Assembly (NCBI RefSeq): GCF_035621455.1
Contig: NZ_CP141822.1
Span: 1,178,001-1,242,000 of the forward strand
From: Vibrio natriegens NBRC 15636 = ATCC 14048 = DSM 759
GTDB lineage: Bacteria > Pseudomonadota > Gammaproteobacteria > Enterobacterales > Vibrionaceae
Length of the DNA: 64,000 bases
Direction of reading: 5' to 3'
Position numbers and translations under genes: made by a program. Positions 31,725-45,371 of this stretch are shown here, piece after piece; within the stretch, counting starts at the first letter, position 1, and each line of letters begins with the position of its first letter. The notes under the pieces were generated by a model. That model was not told the DNA's origin and did no database searches. It was given only the letters and a program-made list of their open reading frames with translations.

Positions 31725-31754
31725 ACAGTGTTACGTTACAGCTGTACAGTGTTA
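31725..31754. promoter_or_regulatory. direct repeats, candidate activator-binding site
   Basis: ACAGTGTTA occurs at 31725-31733 and 31746-31754, 21 bases apart (two helical turns). They lie about 90-130 bases upstream of the sigma-54 promoter and partly overlap the end of the activator gene. This is the right distance for an enhancer; binding is inferred. Confidence 0.5.
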
Positions 31755-32708
31755 AACGCTCAAATTGTATTTCTTGATAAGGCGGTAGAGTGTTGTTCTG
31801 GATATACCAAGATCTCTTGCCGCAGCACTCATGTTGTGTTTGTTTTCTTCGATAGCTTGCAGCAAATAATCAAGATCGATTTGGTCGACTGATGGAAGGA
31901 GTTGTCGTTCGTTGCAATCGAGCCCTAAATCTTCAACCAACAATGTGTTGTCGTCACACATGATTATCGCTCTTTGGATGACATTACGCAGTTCGCGCAC
32001 GTTACCCGGCCAGCGGTGCTTGAGTAGCATCTCTTCGACGTCAGCAGACATTTTGTTTACTTGACCATTCGATAAACTGTTTAGGAAATGCTCTGAAAGC
32101 ATAAGAATGTCCCTGCCTCTTTTTCTCAAAGGAGGGATCGTCAAAGGCAATATATTGAGTCGGTAGAATAGATCCTCTCGGAACTCTCCCTGTACCACTT
32201 CACTTTTCAAATCTACATGGCTGGCAGCAATCACACGACAATCGACATCGATAAACTTGTCAGCGCCGACTTTATGTATCTGTTTACTTTCTAAAAAATG
32301 TAATAAGTGAATTTGAAGATCGGGAGGCATATCTCCAATCTCATCTAAGAATAAAGTGCCTTTATGAGCCTTTTGAATAAAACCGATGCGATCAGCAATA
32401 GCACCTGTAAACGCGCCTTTTTCATGGCCAAAAAGTTCAGAGGCAATAAGGCCGCTCGGAATCGCGCCACAGTTTACCTCAATAAAAGGCGACTCTCGTC
32501 TTCTCGACAACTGATGAATCAGGCGGGCGCACAAGCCCTTGCCCACCCCAGTTTCTCCCTGAATGAGCACTTCTGCATCGCATCGAGCGTATTTTTTTAT
32601 TGCATTACGAAGTTCTTGGATACATGCGCTGTTACCGATTAATGGATATAAATCGGCATCGCTGAAATCCACAACTTTGTTAGCACTATTGTTATGCAGT
32701 TTCATCAT
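31752..32708 (-). CDS. sigma-54-dependent transcriptional activator without a sensory domain
   Basis: This 318-residue AAA+ enhancer-binding protein has Walker A GETGVGKG (about residues 50-57), the sigma-54 contact loop GAFTGA, Walker B GTLFLDEIGDM, the arginine-finger region (FREDLFYRLNILPL, PPLRKRGRDI) and a C-terminal Fis-type helix-turn-helix (NMSAAARDLGISRTTLYRLIKKY). Only about 25 residues precede the AAA+ domain, so there is no receiver, GAF or PAS module. In this it resembles PspF and may be controlled by a partner protein or by its own expression level. Its nearest target is the secreted-protein gene downstream, which has a matching promoter. Confidence 0.9.
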   Translation of the reverse strand: MMKLHNNSANKVVDFSDADLYPLIGNSACIQELRNAIKKYARCDAEVLIQGETGVGKGLCARLIHQLSRRRESPFIEVNCGAIPSGLIASELFGHEKGAFTGAIADRIGFIQKAHKGTLFLDEIGDMPPDLQIHLLHFLESKQIHKVGADKFIDVDCRVIAASHVDLKSEVVQGEFREDLFYRLNILPLTIPPLRKRGRDILMLSEHFLNSLSNGQVNKMSADVEEMLLKHRWPGNVRELRNVIQRAIIMCDDNTLLVEDLGLDCNERQLLPSVDQIDLDYLLQAIEENKHNMSAAARDLGISRTTLYRLIKKYNLSV

Positions 32709-33044
32709 TAATCACTATTTTTGCCCCAATAAAATAATAGTTTTTAATTAGTTGCCGTAAGGCGAGTTATTGTCTTTTTATTGAGAAAGTTGTTAATTAC
32801 AGTGATGAAAAATGCTAACTCGCTGTTTATAGCAAAATTTATAAATTCGACGTTATTTACTAGGATACCGGTTGAATAGAGACTTTTTTCATTGGTTTTT
32901 AGTACAGGTCAGATAAATAAAAATCAAACAAAAACAATGTATTAGTAAAAAATGTTAGAAAAGGTAAAATTTAGTGTTGAAAAAAACAGAATCCTTGGTT
33001 AGTGTGTTTACCAACAGAGCAACGAAACAGAGTAGTAAATAAGT
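32709..33044. other. AT-rich intergenic region between the activator gene and the his leader
   Basis: About 336 bases carry the activator promoter (minus) and the his promoter. A TTGAAA at 32977-32982, followed 17 bases later by TAGTGT, is the only his promoter candidate noticed, and its -10 is poor. No convincing ORF was found. Confidence 0.4.
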
Positions 33045-33092
33045 ATGCGCAATTTTGTAATGAACATTCATCACCATCATCACCCAGTCTAG
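33045..33092 (+). CDS. hisL: his operon leader peptide
   Basis: A 15-codon ORF reads MRNFVMNIHHHHHPV, with five consecutive histidine codons. It sits immediately before an attenuator and 164 bases upstream of hisG. Ribosome stalling at the His codons when charged tRNA-His is scarce would favour the antiterminator. E. coli HisL has seven His codons in a row; this leader has five. Confidence 0.93.
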   Translation: MRNFVMNIHHHHHPV

Positions 33093-33115
33093 TCTTTCGG
33101 GAGATGTGCGCATAC

Positions 33116-33202
33116 CCGGGAGACAGGATACTCCCGGAGGTTAAAATCAAAGAAATTCAGATTTAAAACCCTCGGGAGAAAACATTCTTCCGAGGGTTTT
33201 TT
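33116..33202 (+). promoter_or_regulatory. his operon transcription attenuator
   Basis: Three mutually exclusive structures are visible. 1:2 is CCGGGAG (33116-33122) with CTCCCGG (33131-33137). 2:3 is CTCCCG (33131-33136) with CGGGAG (33173-33178). 3:4 is a 16-bp terminator stem (33165-33180 / 33185-33200, loop AACA) ending in T6. Together with the His-rich leader this is the classical attenuation layout. Confidence 0.92.
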
Positions 33203-33256
33203 CGTTTTTGGTTTAAAAAATATTTATTTTTCAATATCTTGTACAGGGACATAGCA

Positions 33257-34153
33257 ATGCAATCACAACGCTTAAGAATCGCAATTCAGAAAAAAGGTCG
33301 TCTTAGCAAAGAGAGCCAAGCTCTACTTAAACAGTGCGGCGTGAAGTTTAACCTCATGGGTGAGCGTCTTGTGGTTCACTCAGAAAATATGCCAATTGAT
33401 TTGTTGCTGGTACGTGATGACGATATTCCAGGTCTGGTTATGGATGGCGTTGTTGACCTTGGTTTCATCGGTGAAAACGAACTGGAAGAAGTGCGTTTAG
33501 ACCGTAAAGTACAAGGAGAGCCATGTGAATTTGTTCAACTTCGTCGCCTTGATTTTGGTGGTTGTCGTCTGTCTATTGCTATCGATAAAGACGAAGAATA
33601 TAACGGTCCTCAAGATTTAGCGGGTAAACGCATTGCTACGACTTATCCGCACCTACTAAAGGCATACATGGATAAAGCCGGTGTGCCGTTCTCAACTTGT
33701 ATGCTTACAGGTTCTGTAGAAGTTGCACCACGCGCTGGTCTGGCGGATGCGATTGCTGACTTAGTTTCAACCGGTGCAACACTAGAAGCCAACGGTCTTA
33801 AAGAAGCTGAGGTCATCTTTAAATCAAAAGCAACGCTTATTCAACGCTTAGGTGAGTTTGACGCGGATAAGACGGCGCTGATCAATAAGCTACTTACTCG
33901 TATGCAAGGCGTTCAGCAAGCAAAAGAGTCAAAATACATCATGCTGCACGCGCCAGCAGAAAAGCTGGAGCAAATTAAAGCGCTACTACCGGGTGCGGAA
34001 GACCCAACTGTATTACCATTATCAGCAGACAAGCAGAAAATGGCGGTTCACTTGGTGAGCTCTGAGAATCTGTTCTGGGAAACAATGGAACAGCTAAAAG
34101 AGCTAGGTGCGAGCTCAATTCTCGTGCTACCAATTGAAAAAATGATGGAGTAA
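33257..34153 (+). CDS. hisG: ATP phosphoribosyltransferase
   Basis: This enzyme of about 298 residues is the long-form HisG with C-terminal regulatory domain. It commits ATP and PRPP to histidine synthesis and is feedback-inhibited by histidine. The start is [17 protein letters not shown] at 33257, preceded by AGGGAC; the frame to 33239 is not family-like. Conserved blocks are [26 protein letters not shown] and the PRPP loop [19 protein letters not shown]. The C-terminal ACT-like part begins near residue 225. It is the first gene of hisGDCBHAFI. Confidence 0.96.
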   Translation: MQSQRLRIAIQKKGRLSKESQALLKQCGVKFNLMGERLVVHSENMPIDLLLVRDDDIPGLVMDGVVDLGFIGENELEEVRLDRKVQGEPCEFVQLRRLDFGGCRLSIAIDKDEEYNGPQDLAGKRIATTYPHLLKAYMDKAGVPFSTCMLTGSVEVAPRAGLADAIADLVSTGATLEANGLKEAEVIFKSKATLIQRLGEFDADKTALINKLLTRMQGVQQAKESKYIMLHAPAEKLEQIKALLPGAEDPTVLPLSADKQKMAVHLVSSENLFWETMEQLKELGASSILVLPIEKMME

Positions 34154-34158
34154 GGGTC

Positions 34159-35451
34159 ATGAGAACAGTTGTTTGGCAATCACTGAGTGAGAATCAACAA
34201 GATTCGATTTTAGAGCGTCCAGCCATCGCAGAAGGCGCAAACATTACTGCTGCGGTTGCAGAGGTTATTGCGAAAGTACGTAGCGAAGGTGATGCTGCAC
34301 TTGTAGAACTTACGGAAAAGTTTGACCGCGTAAAGCCAGAATCAATTCGTGTTTCTGCTAATGAAATTGACGCAGCTGCAAATCGTCTTTCTGAGAAGAT
34401 GAAAAGCGCGTTGAATCAAGCTTATAACAATATTGCTAAGTTCCACAAAGCGCAAAAGCCTCAGCCAATTAAAGTTGAGACTCAACCGGGCGTAATGTGT
34501 GAGCAAGTGAATCGTCCAATCCAAAAAGTCGGCTTGTACATCCCGGGTGGCAGTGCGCCATTGCCATCAACCGTTTTGATGCTTGGTGTACCAGCAAAAA
34601 TTGCAGGTTGTCGCAAAGTGGTGCTTTGTTCTCCTCCGCCAATTGCTGATGAAATCCTCTACGTTGCAAAACTTTGCGGTATCGATGAAGTATACAATGT
34701 GGGTGGTGGTCAAGCGGTTGCAGCGATGGCTTACGGAACGGAAACGGTTTCTAAAGTTGATAAGATTTTCGGTCCGGGCAATGCGTATGTTACAGAGGCA
34801 AAACGCCAGGTAAGTAACGATTTCCGTGGTGCAGCGATTGATATGCCTGCTGGTCCGTCTGAAGTGTTGGTTCTTGCTGATGACACGGCCGACGCTGACT
34901 TTATTGCTGCTGACCTACTTAGCCAGGCAGAGCACGGTCCTGATTCTCAAGTTGTACTGGTTACTCCTTCAGCAATCATTGCGGATCAAGTAACGGATGC
35001 CGTACAACGTCAACTGAAACAGCTTTCGCGTGCTGATATCGCACAAAAGGCACTTGCATCAAGTTTGATCATTCTCGCTGAATCCCTGACTCAGGCGGTT
35101 TCTATCTCGAACTACTACGGCCCAGAGCACTTAATTGTTCAAACCAAAAACCCGCGTGAGTTGCTGCCTCTGCTTGATAACGCAGGCTCAATTTTCTTGG
35201 GTGACTGGTCGCCTGAATCTGCGGGTGACTACGCGTCAGGTACGAACCACGTGCTTCCAACGTATGGCTACACTCGCACATACTCTAGCCTTGGCTTAGC
35301 GGATTTCTCGAAGCGTATGACCGTTCAAGAACTCTCTGCTGAAGGCCTGAAAAACCTGGCTCCTACGGTTGTTACTATGGCGGAAGCGGAAGGTCTGGAT
35401 GCACACAAACGTGCAGTAACGATTCGTGTAGAAAAACTGGCAGCGAAGTAA
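34159..35451 (+). CDS. hisD: histidinol dehydrogenase
   Basis: This 430-residue zinc enzyme oxidises L-histidinol to histidine in two NAD-dependent steps. Family blocks are [63 protein letters not shown] (with the zinc Gln/His), NYYGPEHL and GTNHVLPT. The start lies five bases after the hisG stop. Confidence 0.97.
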   Translation: MRTVVWQSLSENQQDSILERPAIAEGANITAAVAEVIAKVRSEGDAALVELTEKFDRVKPESIRVSANEIDAAANRLSEKMKSALNQAYNNIAKFHKAQKPQPIKVETQPGVMCEQVNRPIQKVGLYIPGGSAPLPSTVLMLGVPAKIAGCRKVVLCSPPPIADEILYVAKLCGIDEVYNVGGGQAVAAMAYGTETVSKVDKIFGPGNAYVTEAKRQVSNDFRGAAIDMPAGPSEVLVLADDTADADFIAADLLSQAEHGPDSQVVLVTPSAIIADQVTDAVQRQLKQLSRADIAQKALASSLIILAESLTQAVSISNYYGPEHLIVQTKNPRELLPLLDNAGSIFLGDWSPESAGDYASGTNHVLPTYGYTRTYSSLGLADFSKRMTVQELSAEGLKNLAPTVVTMAEAEGLDAHKRAVTIRVEKLAAK

Positions 35452-36507
<1,056 letters not shown>

Positions 36508-36575
36508 AGCCATAAAGTTACTTTGCTCTCACACTTGAGTGAGAGCCAACCAAGATTAGCAATAAGGATGTTCTA

Positions 36576-37649
36576 GTGAGCAAACAACAAAAAATCCTTT
36601 TTATTGACCGTGATGGCACACTGATTGTTGAGCCACCGATTGATTTCCAAGTAGACCGCCTCGACAAGTTGAAGTTAGAGCCATACGTAATCCCAAGCTT
36701 GCTTGCTTTACAAGACGCAGGTTACCGTTTAGTCATGGTGACTAACCAAGATGGTTTGGGTACAGATAGCTACCCACAAGACGACTTTGATGCGCCACAC
36801 AACATGATGATGGAGATTTTTGAATCTCAAGGCGTGAAGTTTGATGACGTTCTTATCTGCCCACACTTTGACGAAGATAACTGTTCTTGCCGCAAGCCTA
36901 AGCTAGGTATGGTAAAAGAATACCTTCAGGGCGGCAAAGTGGACTTCCAGAATTCGGTTGTGATTGGCGACCGAGCGACAGACCTTCAGCTTGCTGAGAA
37001 TATGGCCATCCGTGGTATTCAATACAACCCAGAGACCATGGGTTGGAAGCAAATCCTGAAAGATCTGACGGTAAAAGCACGTGTTGCTGAAGTTATTCGT
37101 ACCACCAAAGAAACGGACATCAGAGTTGCCGTGAATCTTGATGAGCAAGGCGGTAACGATATTTCAACGGGGTTGGGGTTCTTTGATCACATGCTTGATC
37201 AAATCGCAACTCACGGTGGTTTCCAGATGGTATGCAAAGTAGAGGGCGATCTTCACATCGATGATCACCACACTATTGAAGATACCGCGCTTGCACTTGG
37301 ACAAGCACTAAAAGAAGCACTGGGCGATAAACGTGGTATTGGCCGCTTTGGTTTTAGCTTACCGATGGATGAGTGTCTGGCACAATGTGCATTAGATTTA
37401 TCAGGCCGTCCATTCCTTAAATTCGACGCGGAATTTGGCCGTGAGCAAGTGGGCGACTTATCGACAGAAATGGTTGTGCACTTCTTCCGCTCATTGACCG
37501 ATACGTTAGCATGTACTCTGCACCTGTCTTCTGCTGGTGACAATGATCACCACATCATTGAAAGTTTGTTTAAAGCCTTCGGCCGAACGTTGCGTCAGGC
37601 GATCAAAGTAGAAGGTAACGAGCTGCCAAGTAGTAAAGGCGTTCTTTAA
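36576..37649 (+). CDS. hisB: bifunctional histidinol-phosphatase / imidazoleglycerol-phosphate dehydratase
   Basis: This 357-residue fusion protein is typical of enterobacteria and vibrios. The N-terminal HAD phosphatase (residues 1-165) has [13 protein letters not shown] and the zinc-binding [15 protein letters not shown]. The C-terminal dehydratase (about 168-357) has [31 protein letters not shown] and [13 protein letters not shown], the manganese-binding His motifs. GTG is the likely start. Confidence 0.96.
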   Translation: MSKQQKILFIDRDGTLIVEPPIDFQVDRLDKLKLEPYVIPSLLALQDAGYRLVMVTNQDGLGTDSYPQDDFDAPHNMMMEIFESQGVKFDDVLICPHFDEDNCSCRKPKLGMVKEYLQGGKVDFQNSVVIGDRATDLQLAENMAIRGIQYNPETMGWKQILKDLTVKARVAEVIRTTKETDIRVAVNLDEQGGNDISTGLGFFDHMLDQIATHGGFQMVCKVEGDLHIDDHHTIEDTALALGQALKEALGDKRGIGRFGFSLPMDECLAQCALDLSGRPFLKFDAEFGREQVGDLSTEMVVHFFRSLTDTLACTLHLSSAGDNDHHIIESLFKAFGRTLRQAIKVEGNELPSSKGVL

Positions 37650-37685
37650 GGTCATTCCTTAAAGCATTAATAGGAGATGAGTACA

Positions 37686-39802
<2,117 letters not shown>

Positions 39803-39806
<4 letters not shown>

Positions 39807-40438
39807 GTTTTGCAGCCGCCGAAGTAAGTTCGCTACAAGAGCGAATCAACTGGGAGAAGGTGGATGGTCTGGTACCTGCTATCGTCCAAGACTTCCAGTC
39901 CAGCCAAGTGCTGATGATGGGTTACATGAACCAGGACGCGCTAGTAAAAACGGGTGAAACTGGTCAGGTGACATTTTTCTCTCGCACCAAAGAACGTTTG
40001 TGGACGAAAGGCGAAACCTCGGGCAACGTCCTTCAGTTGGTGAACATCTCACTGGATTGTGACAATGACACATTATTGGTCAAAGTGAACCCAATTGGTC
40101 CAACTTGCCACACTGGCACCACAACGTGCTGGGATGGAGACCCGCAAGAAGAGTCGCAAATGGTGTGGCTTCATCAACTTGAGCAGCTACTGGCTGCCCG
40201 CAAGGACGCCGACCCAGAGTCCTCTTATACCGCCAGTCTTTATGCCCGTGGCACCAAGCGTATTTCGCAGAAAGTGGGCGAAGAGGGCGTTGAAGTCGCG
40301 CTTGCGGCAACGTCGGGTGACAAGGCGGAACTAGTGTGCGAATCGGCGGATTTGATTTATCACTTGATGGTCCTGCTGCAAGACCAAGGTCTGTCTATGA
40401 ACGACGTAGTGAATAAGCTTAAAGAGCGCCACAAGTAA
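39803..40438 (+). CDS. hisI: bifunctional phosphoribosyl-AMP cyclohydrolase / phosphoribosyl-ATP pyrophosphatase
   Basis: This 211-residue fusion carries out steps 2 and 3 of histidine synthesis. The N-terminal cyclohydrolase (about 1-115) has [27 protein letters not shown] and zinc-binding Cys/Asp in DCDNDTLL and [11 protein letters not shown]. The C-terminal pyrophosphatase (about 120-211) has [23 protein letters not shown]. It is the last gene of the operon, followed by a terminator. Confidence 0.96.
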
Positions 40439-40458
40439 CTTTGCTTATCATTCACACG

Positions 40459-40486
40459 AAAAAGGCTTCCAACAGGAAGCCTTTTG
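40459..40486. terminator. bidirectional terminator between hisI and the ychJ-like gene
   Basis: AAAAAGGCTTCC / GGAAGCCTTTT with a 4-base loop lies between convergent genes. Confidence 0.9.
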
Positions 40487-40506
40487 TCTATCAGCAAGTA
40501 TTTGGA

Positions 40507-41010
40507 TTAACCACAACACTTCTTAAATTTCTTACCGCTGCCACAAATACATGGGTCATTGCGGCCGACTTTCAGGCTACTTACTGGCTGGCTCAGACGA
40601 GGATCTGGTTCTTGTTCGTCTTGTGGGAAGGTTCCGTCAATGTAGTACCAAAGGCCATGCTCTTTGACAAAGCGTGAACGCTCACTCAGGCAGTAGCGTT
40701 TTCCTTCTTCATTGAAGTAGGCGTTGAATTCAACAAACCCTTCATTTTCATTGCTGCCTGCTTCAGCTTTTATTACTTCAAGTTGGCACCAGTCACTATC
40801 GATAGATTGTGCAATGCCTTCGCGCTGATCTTCAGCATGACAACTCGGGTGATAAGTCGCGACAACATAATCCACTAACCCTAAAACATGAGCACTGTAG
40901 CGTGAGCGCATTAACTGCTCTGGTGTTTCTACATTTTTGTGATTGCTATGGGCAATTTCACAACACTGTTGATAAGGGAGATTAGAGCCGCATGGGCAGG
41001 TAGAAGACAT
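40507..41010 (-). CDS. YchJ family SEC-C motif protein
   Basis: This 167-residue YchJ/UPF0225 protein has an N-terminal zinc cluster ([13 protein letters not shown], residues 5-17), a central NTF2-like domain and a C-terminal SEC-C motif [13 protein letters not shown] that ends the protein. SEC-C modules bind zinc and, in SecA, contact SecB and ribosomes. The function of YchJ itself is not established. It is convergent with the his operon. Confidence 0.9.
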   Translation of the reverse strand: MSSTCPCGSNLPYQQCCEIAHSNHKNVETPEQLMRSRYSAHVLGLVDYVVATYHPSCHAEDQREGIAQSIDSDWCQLEVIKAEAGSNENEGFVEFNAYFNEEGKRYCLSERSRFVKEHGLWYYIDGTFPQDEQEPDPRLSQPVSSLKVGRNDPCICGSGKKFKKCCG

Positions 41011-41100
41011 AAAAAGAAATCTCTATTTGATTAAACAGGCTCACGTCGGTGAGATCGGTAGGATTATACACCCGAACAACGTTATCAGAAGATGAAACGC

Positions 41101-42315
41101 TTAAGAACTTTGGGAAAGGAGTTCCTGAGCCCAGACGGTAGACTGGTTAAATGCTTCGACAAGTTGCTCTTCTGTGAGCTTTAGAGCCGTGCAATATTTC
41201 TCAACTCGCTCCCAGTTTGCTTGTTCATACGCGATAGTCATCGACAGTAAGTAACCCAATACACCTTTGTGGCTTGTGAGCGCTAATTTGATATCGTCGT
41301 CCACAGGAATATCGTTAATCACATCGCTCAGAGGTTGGTCGAGCAGTGAGTCTAGCAGCGAAAACATCCCCGTTAGAAAGGCTTGTCCCGGATCATATTT
41401 GGTTCTCATCAAGCTCAGCAATAACTCACACATTCGAGCGCGTTGGATTGCAAGCGTATAGAGAGAGTCTGGCTTGTCATCTTGAACTGAAGCGATGGCA
41501 ACGAGTGAGATGAACCGTCGCAGGCGATCTTCACCCAAGTAAATCAGAGCTTGTCTGAAGGACTTAATTTTGGTCGCGAGTGTATATCCGGAATTGACGT
41601 AAGTCAGTAGCTTGTATGAAAGCGTAATGTCGATTGAAAACAGACGTTCCACTTCATCAAAGTTGATGGGCTTATCCGCAATCTCTTTACATAATTGGAT
41701 AACTGCCAAAAATGACGGTTTCAGCTGCTTTTTCTTGATCATTTCAGGTTTACTGAAGAAGTAGCCCTGAAAGTAATTGAATCCGGCTTCTAGAGTCTGT
41801 TCAAACTCTTCATAGGTCTCCACTTTCTCGGCAAGAAATTCGATGTTGTAGTGACGAAGGGTTTGAATAAAAATTGCCGCTTTTTCTATCGACACCAGGC
41901 GGATATCAAACTTGATGATCGAGACGTAGGGAAGAAATTGCTTCCAAGCCTTGGTTGGTACGAAATCATCCAGTGCGATTTTGTACCCGCATTCATGCAA
42001 ATATTTAATCGCTTTAAGCAGTTCTTCTGTCGGCTCACAATCTTCTAAGACCTCAATAACTAATGAGTCTTTAGGAAATAAAGTGGGAACCAAATTGATC
42101 AGACTCTGCTGGGGGAAGTTAACAAACCCCAGCTTGTTACCTAATGTATTGTAATGCGTCGATAGAAAATGATCAGACAGCAATCGACTAGTAGCCAGCT
42201 CGGGTTCTACTTCAGGGAAGGTATTTTTGGGGCCGTCGAGAAAGAGAAGTTCATAACCAATGGTTCGCTTTTCTCTATCTAGAATTGGTTGGCGAGCTAC
42301 GTAAGAATACTTCAA
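41101..42315 (-). CDS. EAL-HDOD domain signalling protein
   Basis: This 404-residue protein of the YuxH type has an N-terminal EAL domain (about 1-200) and a C-terminal HDOD domain (about 205-400). The EAL signature reads ELL (GYELLFLDG). Other metal and substrate positions are kept in part: FVNF, VIEVLE, ALDDFV, IKFDI, AEKVET and QGYFFSKP. Members can act as c-di-GMP enzymes or degenerate effectors controlling motility. The ELL signature is common in the family, so activity cannot be predicted. It is transcribed alone. Confidence 0.88.
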   Translation of the reverse strand: MKYSYVARQPILDREKRTIGYELLFLDGPKNTFPEVEPELATSRLLSDHFLSTHYNTLGNKLGFVNFPQQSLINLVPTLFPKDSLVIEVLEDCEPTEELLKAIKYLHECGYKIALDDFVPTKAWKQFLPYVSIIKFDIRLVSIEKAAIFIQTLRHYNIEFLAEKVETYEEFEQTLEAGFNYFQGYFFSKPEMIKKKQLKPSFLAVIQLCKEIADKPINFDEVERLFSIDITLSYKLLTYVNSGYTLATKIKSFRQALIYLGEDRLRRFISLVAIASVQDDKPDSLYTLAIQRARMCELLLSLMRTKYDPGQAFLTGMFSLLDSLLDQPLSDVINDIPVDDDIKLALTSHKGVLGYLLSMTIAYEQANWERVEKYCTALKLTEEQLVEAFNQSTVWAQELLSQSS

Positions 42316-42423
42316 TTAGGTACTTCATTCTGCTTAACTGAGTCATAGGATGATAACAATTTTTGATAAAATATCTATGCTTTAAGTCCGAATATTGTAA
42401 GCTCTTAACAGGTTTTGCGTAAT

Positions 42424-43152
42424 TTATGAGTTGAAAGGCCTTGTTTCCAGAAGAAAGCCGTCAGAATTTACTTGTAAAACTGAGCCTTGCGTATACCAGT
42501 CACCTAAAACTATGCGTGTTTTCTTAACCCCGTTGACGTCGAAATGGTGTGTGTCGGGACGATGTGTGTGACCATGAATCATCAGGTCAACGCAATATTG
42601 AGACATCACGTTTTCTACTTCGCTTTGGTTAACATCCATGATGTCCAAAGATTTGTTGCTTTTATCATCTCGAATATCAGATTGAACTTTGGCGACGATT
42701 TTTTTCTTTATAAACCAAGGGATATGGTTGAAGACCCATTGCAACCATGGTTGGTGAACGGTTTTGCGAAATTTCTGATAGTCAACATCGTCTGTACATA
42801 GTGTATCGCCATGTAAGATCACCGCTTTTTTGCCATAAAGATCAATAGTACAAACATCATCAAGAAGCGTAATCCCCGTTTGTTTGCAAAAACGTTTTCC
42901 TAACAGGAAATCACGGTTGCCTTGAATAAAGAAGACACGAACACCGCTGTCGGTAAGTGCTTTAAACTCGGTCCGAATTTGGTTTGCGAAAGGCGTTTTG
43001 TCGTCGTCACCGACCCAAAACTCGAAAAGATCGCCTAATACGTATAAAGCGTCGGCTTTTGGGGCTTCTGTGCGCATGAAGGTCACAAAACACTCTGTAA
43101 TGTCAGGGCGTGACGGCGTAAGGTGCAGGTCTGATATAAATAATGTTGTCAT
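42424..43152 (-). CDS. lpxH: UDP-2,3-diacylglucosamine diphosphatase
   Basis: This 242-residue calcineurin-type metallophosphoesterase releases UMP to give lipid X in lipid A synthesis at the inner-membrane surface. Metal motifs are [43 protein letters not shown] and HGHTHRPD. The length fits. It follows ppiB on the minus strand, the order found in several gammaproteobacteria. Confidence 0.95.
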   Translation of the reverse strand: MTTLFISDLHLTPSRPDITECFVTFMRTEAPKADALYVLGDLFEFWVGDDDKTPFANQIRTEFKALTDSGVRVFFIQGNRDFLLGKRFCKQTGITLLDDVCTIDLYGKKAVILHGDTLCTDDVDYQKFRKTVHQPWLQWVFNHIPWFIKKKIVAKVQSDIRDDKSNKSLDIMDVNQSEVENVMSQYCVDLMIHGHTHRPDTHHFDVNGVKKTRIVLGDWYTQGSVLQVNSDGFLLETRPFNS

Positions 43153-43160
43153 AGAAATAA

Positions 43161-43179
43161 GGGGAGGCGAGGCCTCCCC
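43161..43179 (-). terminator. hairpin between ppiB and lpxH
   Basis: GGGGAGGC / GCCTCCCC with a 3-base loop lies between the ppiB stop and the lpxH start. The sequence after it on the minus strand is TTATTT, a modest T tract. It may be a partial terminator that lowers lpxH relative to ppiB. Confidence 0.55.
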
Positions 43180-43212
43180 ATTTAATTAAGTGGTGGGAAT
43201 AATTCGTAAGAA

Positions 43213-43707
43213 TTACTCTTCGATTGTTGTACCAGTGATTACCACGTCTTCTAGTGGTACGTCTTGGTGCATGCCGTAAGAACCAGTGCTAACGCCTTTG
43301 ATTTGGTTAACTACGTCCATACCTTCTACAACTTCACCGAATACACAGTAACCCCAACCGTCTAGGCTTTCGCTACGGAAGTCTAGGAATGTGTTGTTGT
43401 TTACGTTGATGAAGAACTGAGAGCTTGCTGAGTGCGGCTCCATAGTACGTGCCATAGCAAGAGTACCTACTTTGTTGCTAAGGCCGTTGTTTGCTTCATT
43501 TTTGATCGGTGCACGTGTTGCTTTTTCACGTAGACCTGATTCCATGCCGCCACCTTGAACCATGAAACCATCAATAACACGGTGGAATAGAGTGTTGTCG
43601 TAAAAACCGTCGCGGCAGTACTGTAGGAAGTTTGCGCTTGTTTCTGGCGCTTTCTCTTCGTTTAGTTGAATCTTGATGTCACCAAAATTAGTGTGAAGGG
43701 TGATCAT
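43213..43707 (-). CDS. ppiB: peptidyl-prolyl cis-trans isomerase B (cyclophilin)
   Basis: This 164-residue cytoplasmic cyclophilin has no signal peptide. It shows the catalytic [30 protein letters not shown] and [14 protein letters not shown]. It accelerates proline isomerisation in folding proteins. Codon bias is strong. It is divergent from cysS, as in E. coli. Confidence 0.96.
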   Translation of the reverse strand: MITLHTNFGDIKIQLNEEKAPETSANFLQYCRDGFYDNTLFHRVIDGFMVQGGGMESGLREKATRAPIKNEANNGLSNKVGTLAMARTMEPHSASSQFFINVNNNTFLDFRSESLDGWGYCVFGEVVEGMDVVNQIKGVSTGSYGMHQDVPLEDVVITGTTIEE

Positions 43708-43910
43708 GCTACTGTCCTTTACTGTGTTGTATTGAGCCCGAGATTCTAGCCTAAGTTACAACGCTTTAAAAACTCAGGAAGAAGAAATTAATCGTTTTGT
43801 GCTTGAAGTTTAGCCGATTATCGTTTTATCGGTTAATTCCTATTACCTAATAAGGTCGGAGTTGTTATACTCGGCCTTCTTGTAATCATTCACAATCATA
43901 GATAGAGATC

Positions 43911-45293
43911 ATGTTAAAGATATATAACACACTCACAAGACAGAAAGAGGAATTCAAACCAATTACAGCCGGCAAAGTTGGCATGTATGTCTGTGGAGTT
44001 ACCATCTACGATCTCTGTCACATCGGCCACGGTCGTACTTTTGTGTCTTTTGACGTTGTTTCTCGCTACCTGCGTTACTTGGGTTACGATCTAACGTTTG
44101 TTCGCAATATCACCGATATCGACGATAAGATCATTAAGCGTGCGGCAGAAAACGGTGAATCTTGTGATTCATTGACTGAGCGCCTGATTGGCGAAATGCA
44201 TGCTGATTTCGATGCGCTAAATATGAAGCGCCCAGACGTTGAGCCTCGCGCTACGCAGTTCATCACAGAAATCATCGAGTTGGTTGAAAAGCTGATTGAA
44301 CGTGGCTTTGCTTATGTTGCTGATAACGGCGATGTCATGTTTGAAGTAGGCAAGTTTGACGAATACGGTAAACTGTCTAAGCAAGACTTGGATCAGCTTC
44401 AGGCTGGTGCTCGTGTTGATATCGAAACAGCAAAACGCAGCCCACTAGATTTCGTACTTTGGAAAATGTCTAAGCCTGGCGAACCAACTTGGGAATCTCC
44501 ATGGGGCCCTGGCCGTCCAGGTTGGCACATTGAATGTTCTGCAATGAACTCGTCAATTCTTGGTAACCACTTCGACATCCACGGCGGCGGTTCTGACCTT
44601 CAGTTCCCTCACCACGAGAATGAGATCGCTCAGTCTTGCTGTGCACACGACACTAAGTACGTGAACACTTGGATGCACAGTGGCATGGTGATGGTCGATC
44701 GCGAGAAAATGTCTAAGTCTCTGGGCAATTTCTTCACCATCCGTGACGTTCTAGGTCACTACGATGCGGAAACTGTACGCTACTTCCTGATGTCTGGTCA
44801 CTACCGTAGCCAACTAAACTACAGCGAAGATAACCTAAACCAAGCGCGTGCTTCACTTGAGCGTTTATACACTTCGCTACGTGGTCTTGATTTAAAAGCA
44901 GCACCAGCTGGTGGTGAAGAGTACGTTTCTCGCTTTACTAACGCGATGAATGACGATTTCAACACGCCTGAAGCTTACTCAGTACTGTTTGATATGGCGC
45001 GTGAAGTAAACCGCCTGAAGACAGAAAGCGTCGAGAAAGCGAGCGAACTTGGCGCATTAATGCGTGAGCTTGCTGATGTTATCGGTATTCTTTATCAAGA
45101 TCCTGAAGCCTTCCTAAAAGGTGACGCAGGTAATGATGATGAAGTGGCAGAAATTGAAGCGTTGATCAAACTGCGTAACGACTCTCGTGCGTCTAAAGAT
45201 TGGGCGAACGCAGATATGGCACGCGATAAGCTAACCGAAATGGGCATCGTGCTGGAAGATGGTCCAGAAGGCACAACTTGGCGTCGTAAGTAA
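43911..45293 (+). CDS. cysS: cysteinyl-tRNA synthetase
   Basis: This 460-residue class I synthetase has the HIGH-like CHIGHGR motif (about residues 37-43), zinc-binding C28, C209, H and E positions ([31 protein letters not shown]), and KMSKSLGNF (about 265-273). The C-terminal anticodon domain begins near residue 300. The length is normal. Confidence 0.97.
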   Translation: MLKIYNTLTRQKEEFKPITAGKVGMYVCGVTIYDLCHIGHGRTFVSFDVVSRYLRYLGYDLTFVRNITDIDDKIIKRAAENGESCDSLTERLIGEMHADFDALNMKRPDVEPRATQFITEIIELVEKLIERGFAYVADNGDVMFEVGKFDEYGKLSKQDLDQLQAGARVDIETAKRSPLDFVLWKMSKPGEPTWESPWGPGRPGWHIECSAMNSSILGNHFDIHGGGSDLQFPHHENEIAQSCCAHDTKYVNTWMHSGMVMVDREKMSKSLGNFFTIRDVLGHYDAETVRYFLMSGHYRSQLNYSEDNLNQARASLERLYTSLRGLDLKAAPAGGEEYVSRFTNAMNDDFNTPEAYSVLFDMAREVNRLKTESVEKASELGALMRELADVIGILYQDPEAFLKGDAGNDDEVAEIEALIKLRNDSRASKDWANADMARDKLTEMGIVLEDGPEGTTWRRK

Positions 45294-45306
45294 TTGAATT
45301 TTCTTT

Positions 45307-45332
45307 TAAAGGGCTGATAATTCAGCCCTTTT
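45307..45332 (+). terminator. terminator of cysS
   Basis: GGGCTGA / TCAGCCC with a 4-base loop is flanked by A3 and T4. Confidence 0.85.
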
Positions 45333-45371
45333 ATTTTCTACTTCTATAATTTTAACTTCAGGTAATGCTCT

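Noticed and set aside
32809..32880. 24-codon frame in the region upstream of the his leader
   Set aside because: No ribosome site precedes it and no similarity is seen; an AT-rich stretch gives such frames by chance.
37677..37685. ATG start for hisH
   Set aside because: The ribosome site AGGAG abuts it; the GTG nine bases on has better spacing and a family-like N-terminus. The difference is only three residues.
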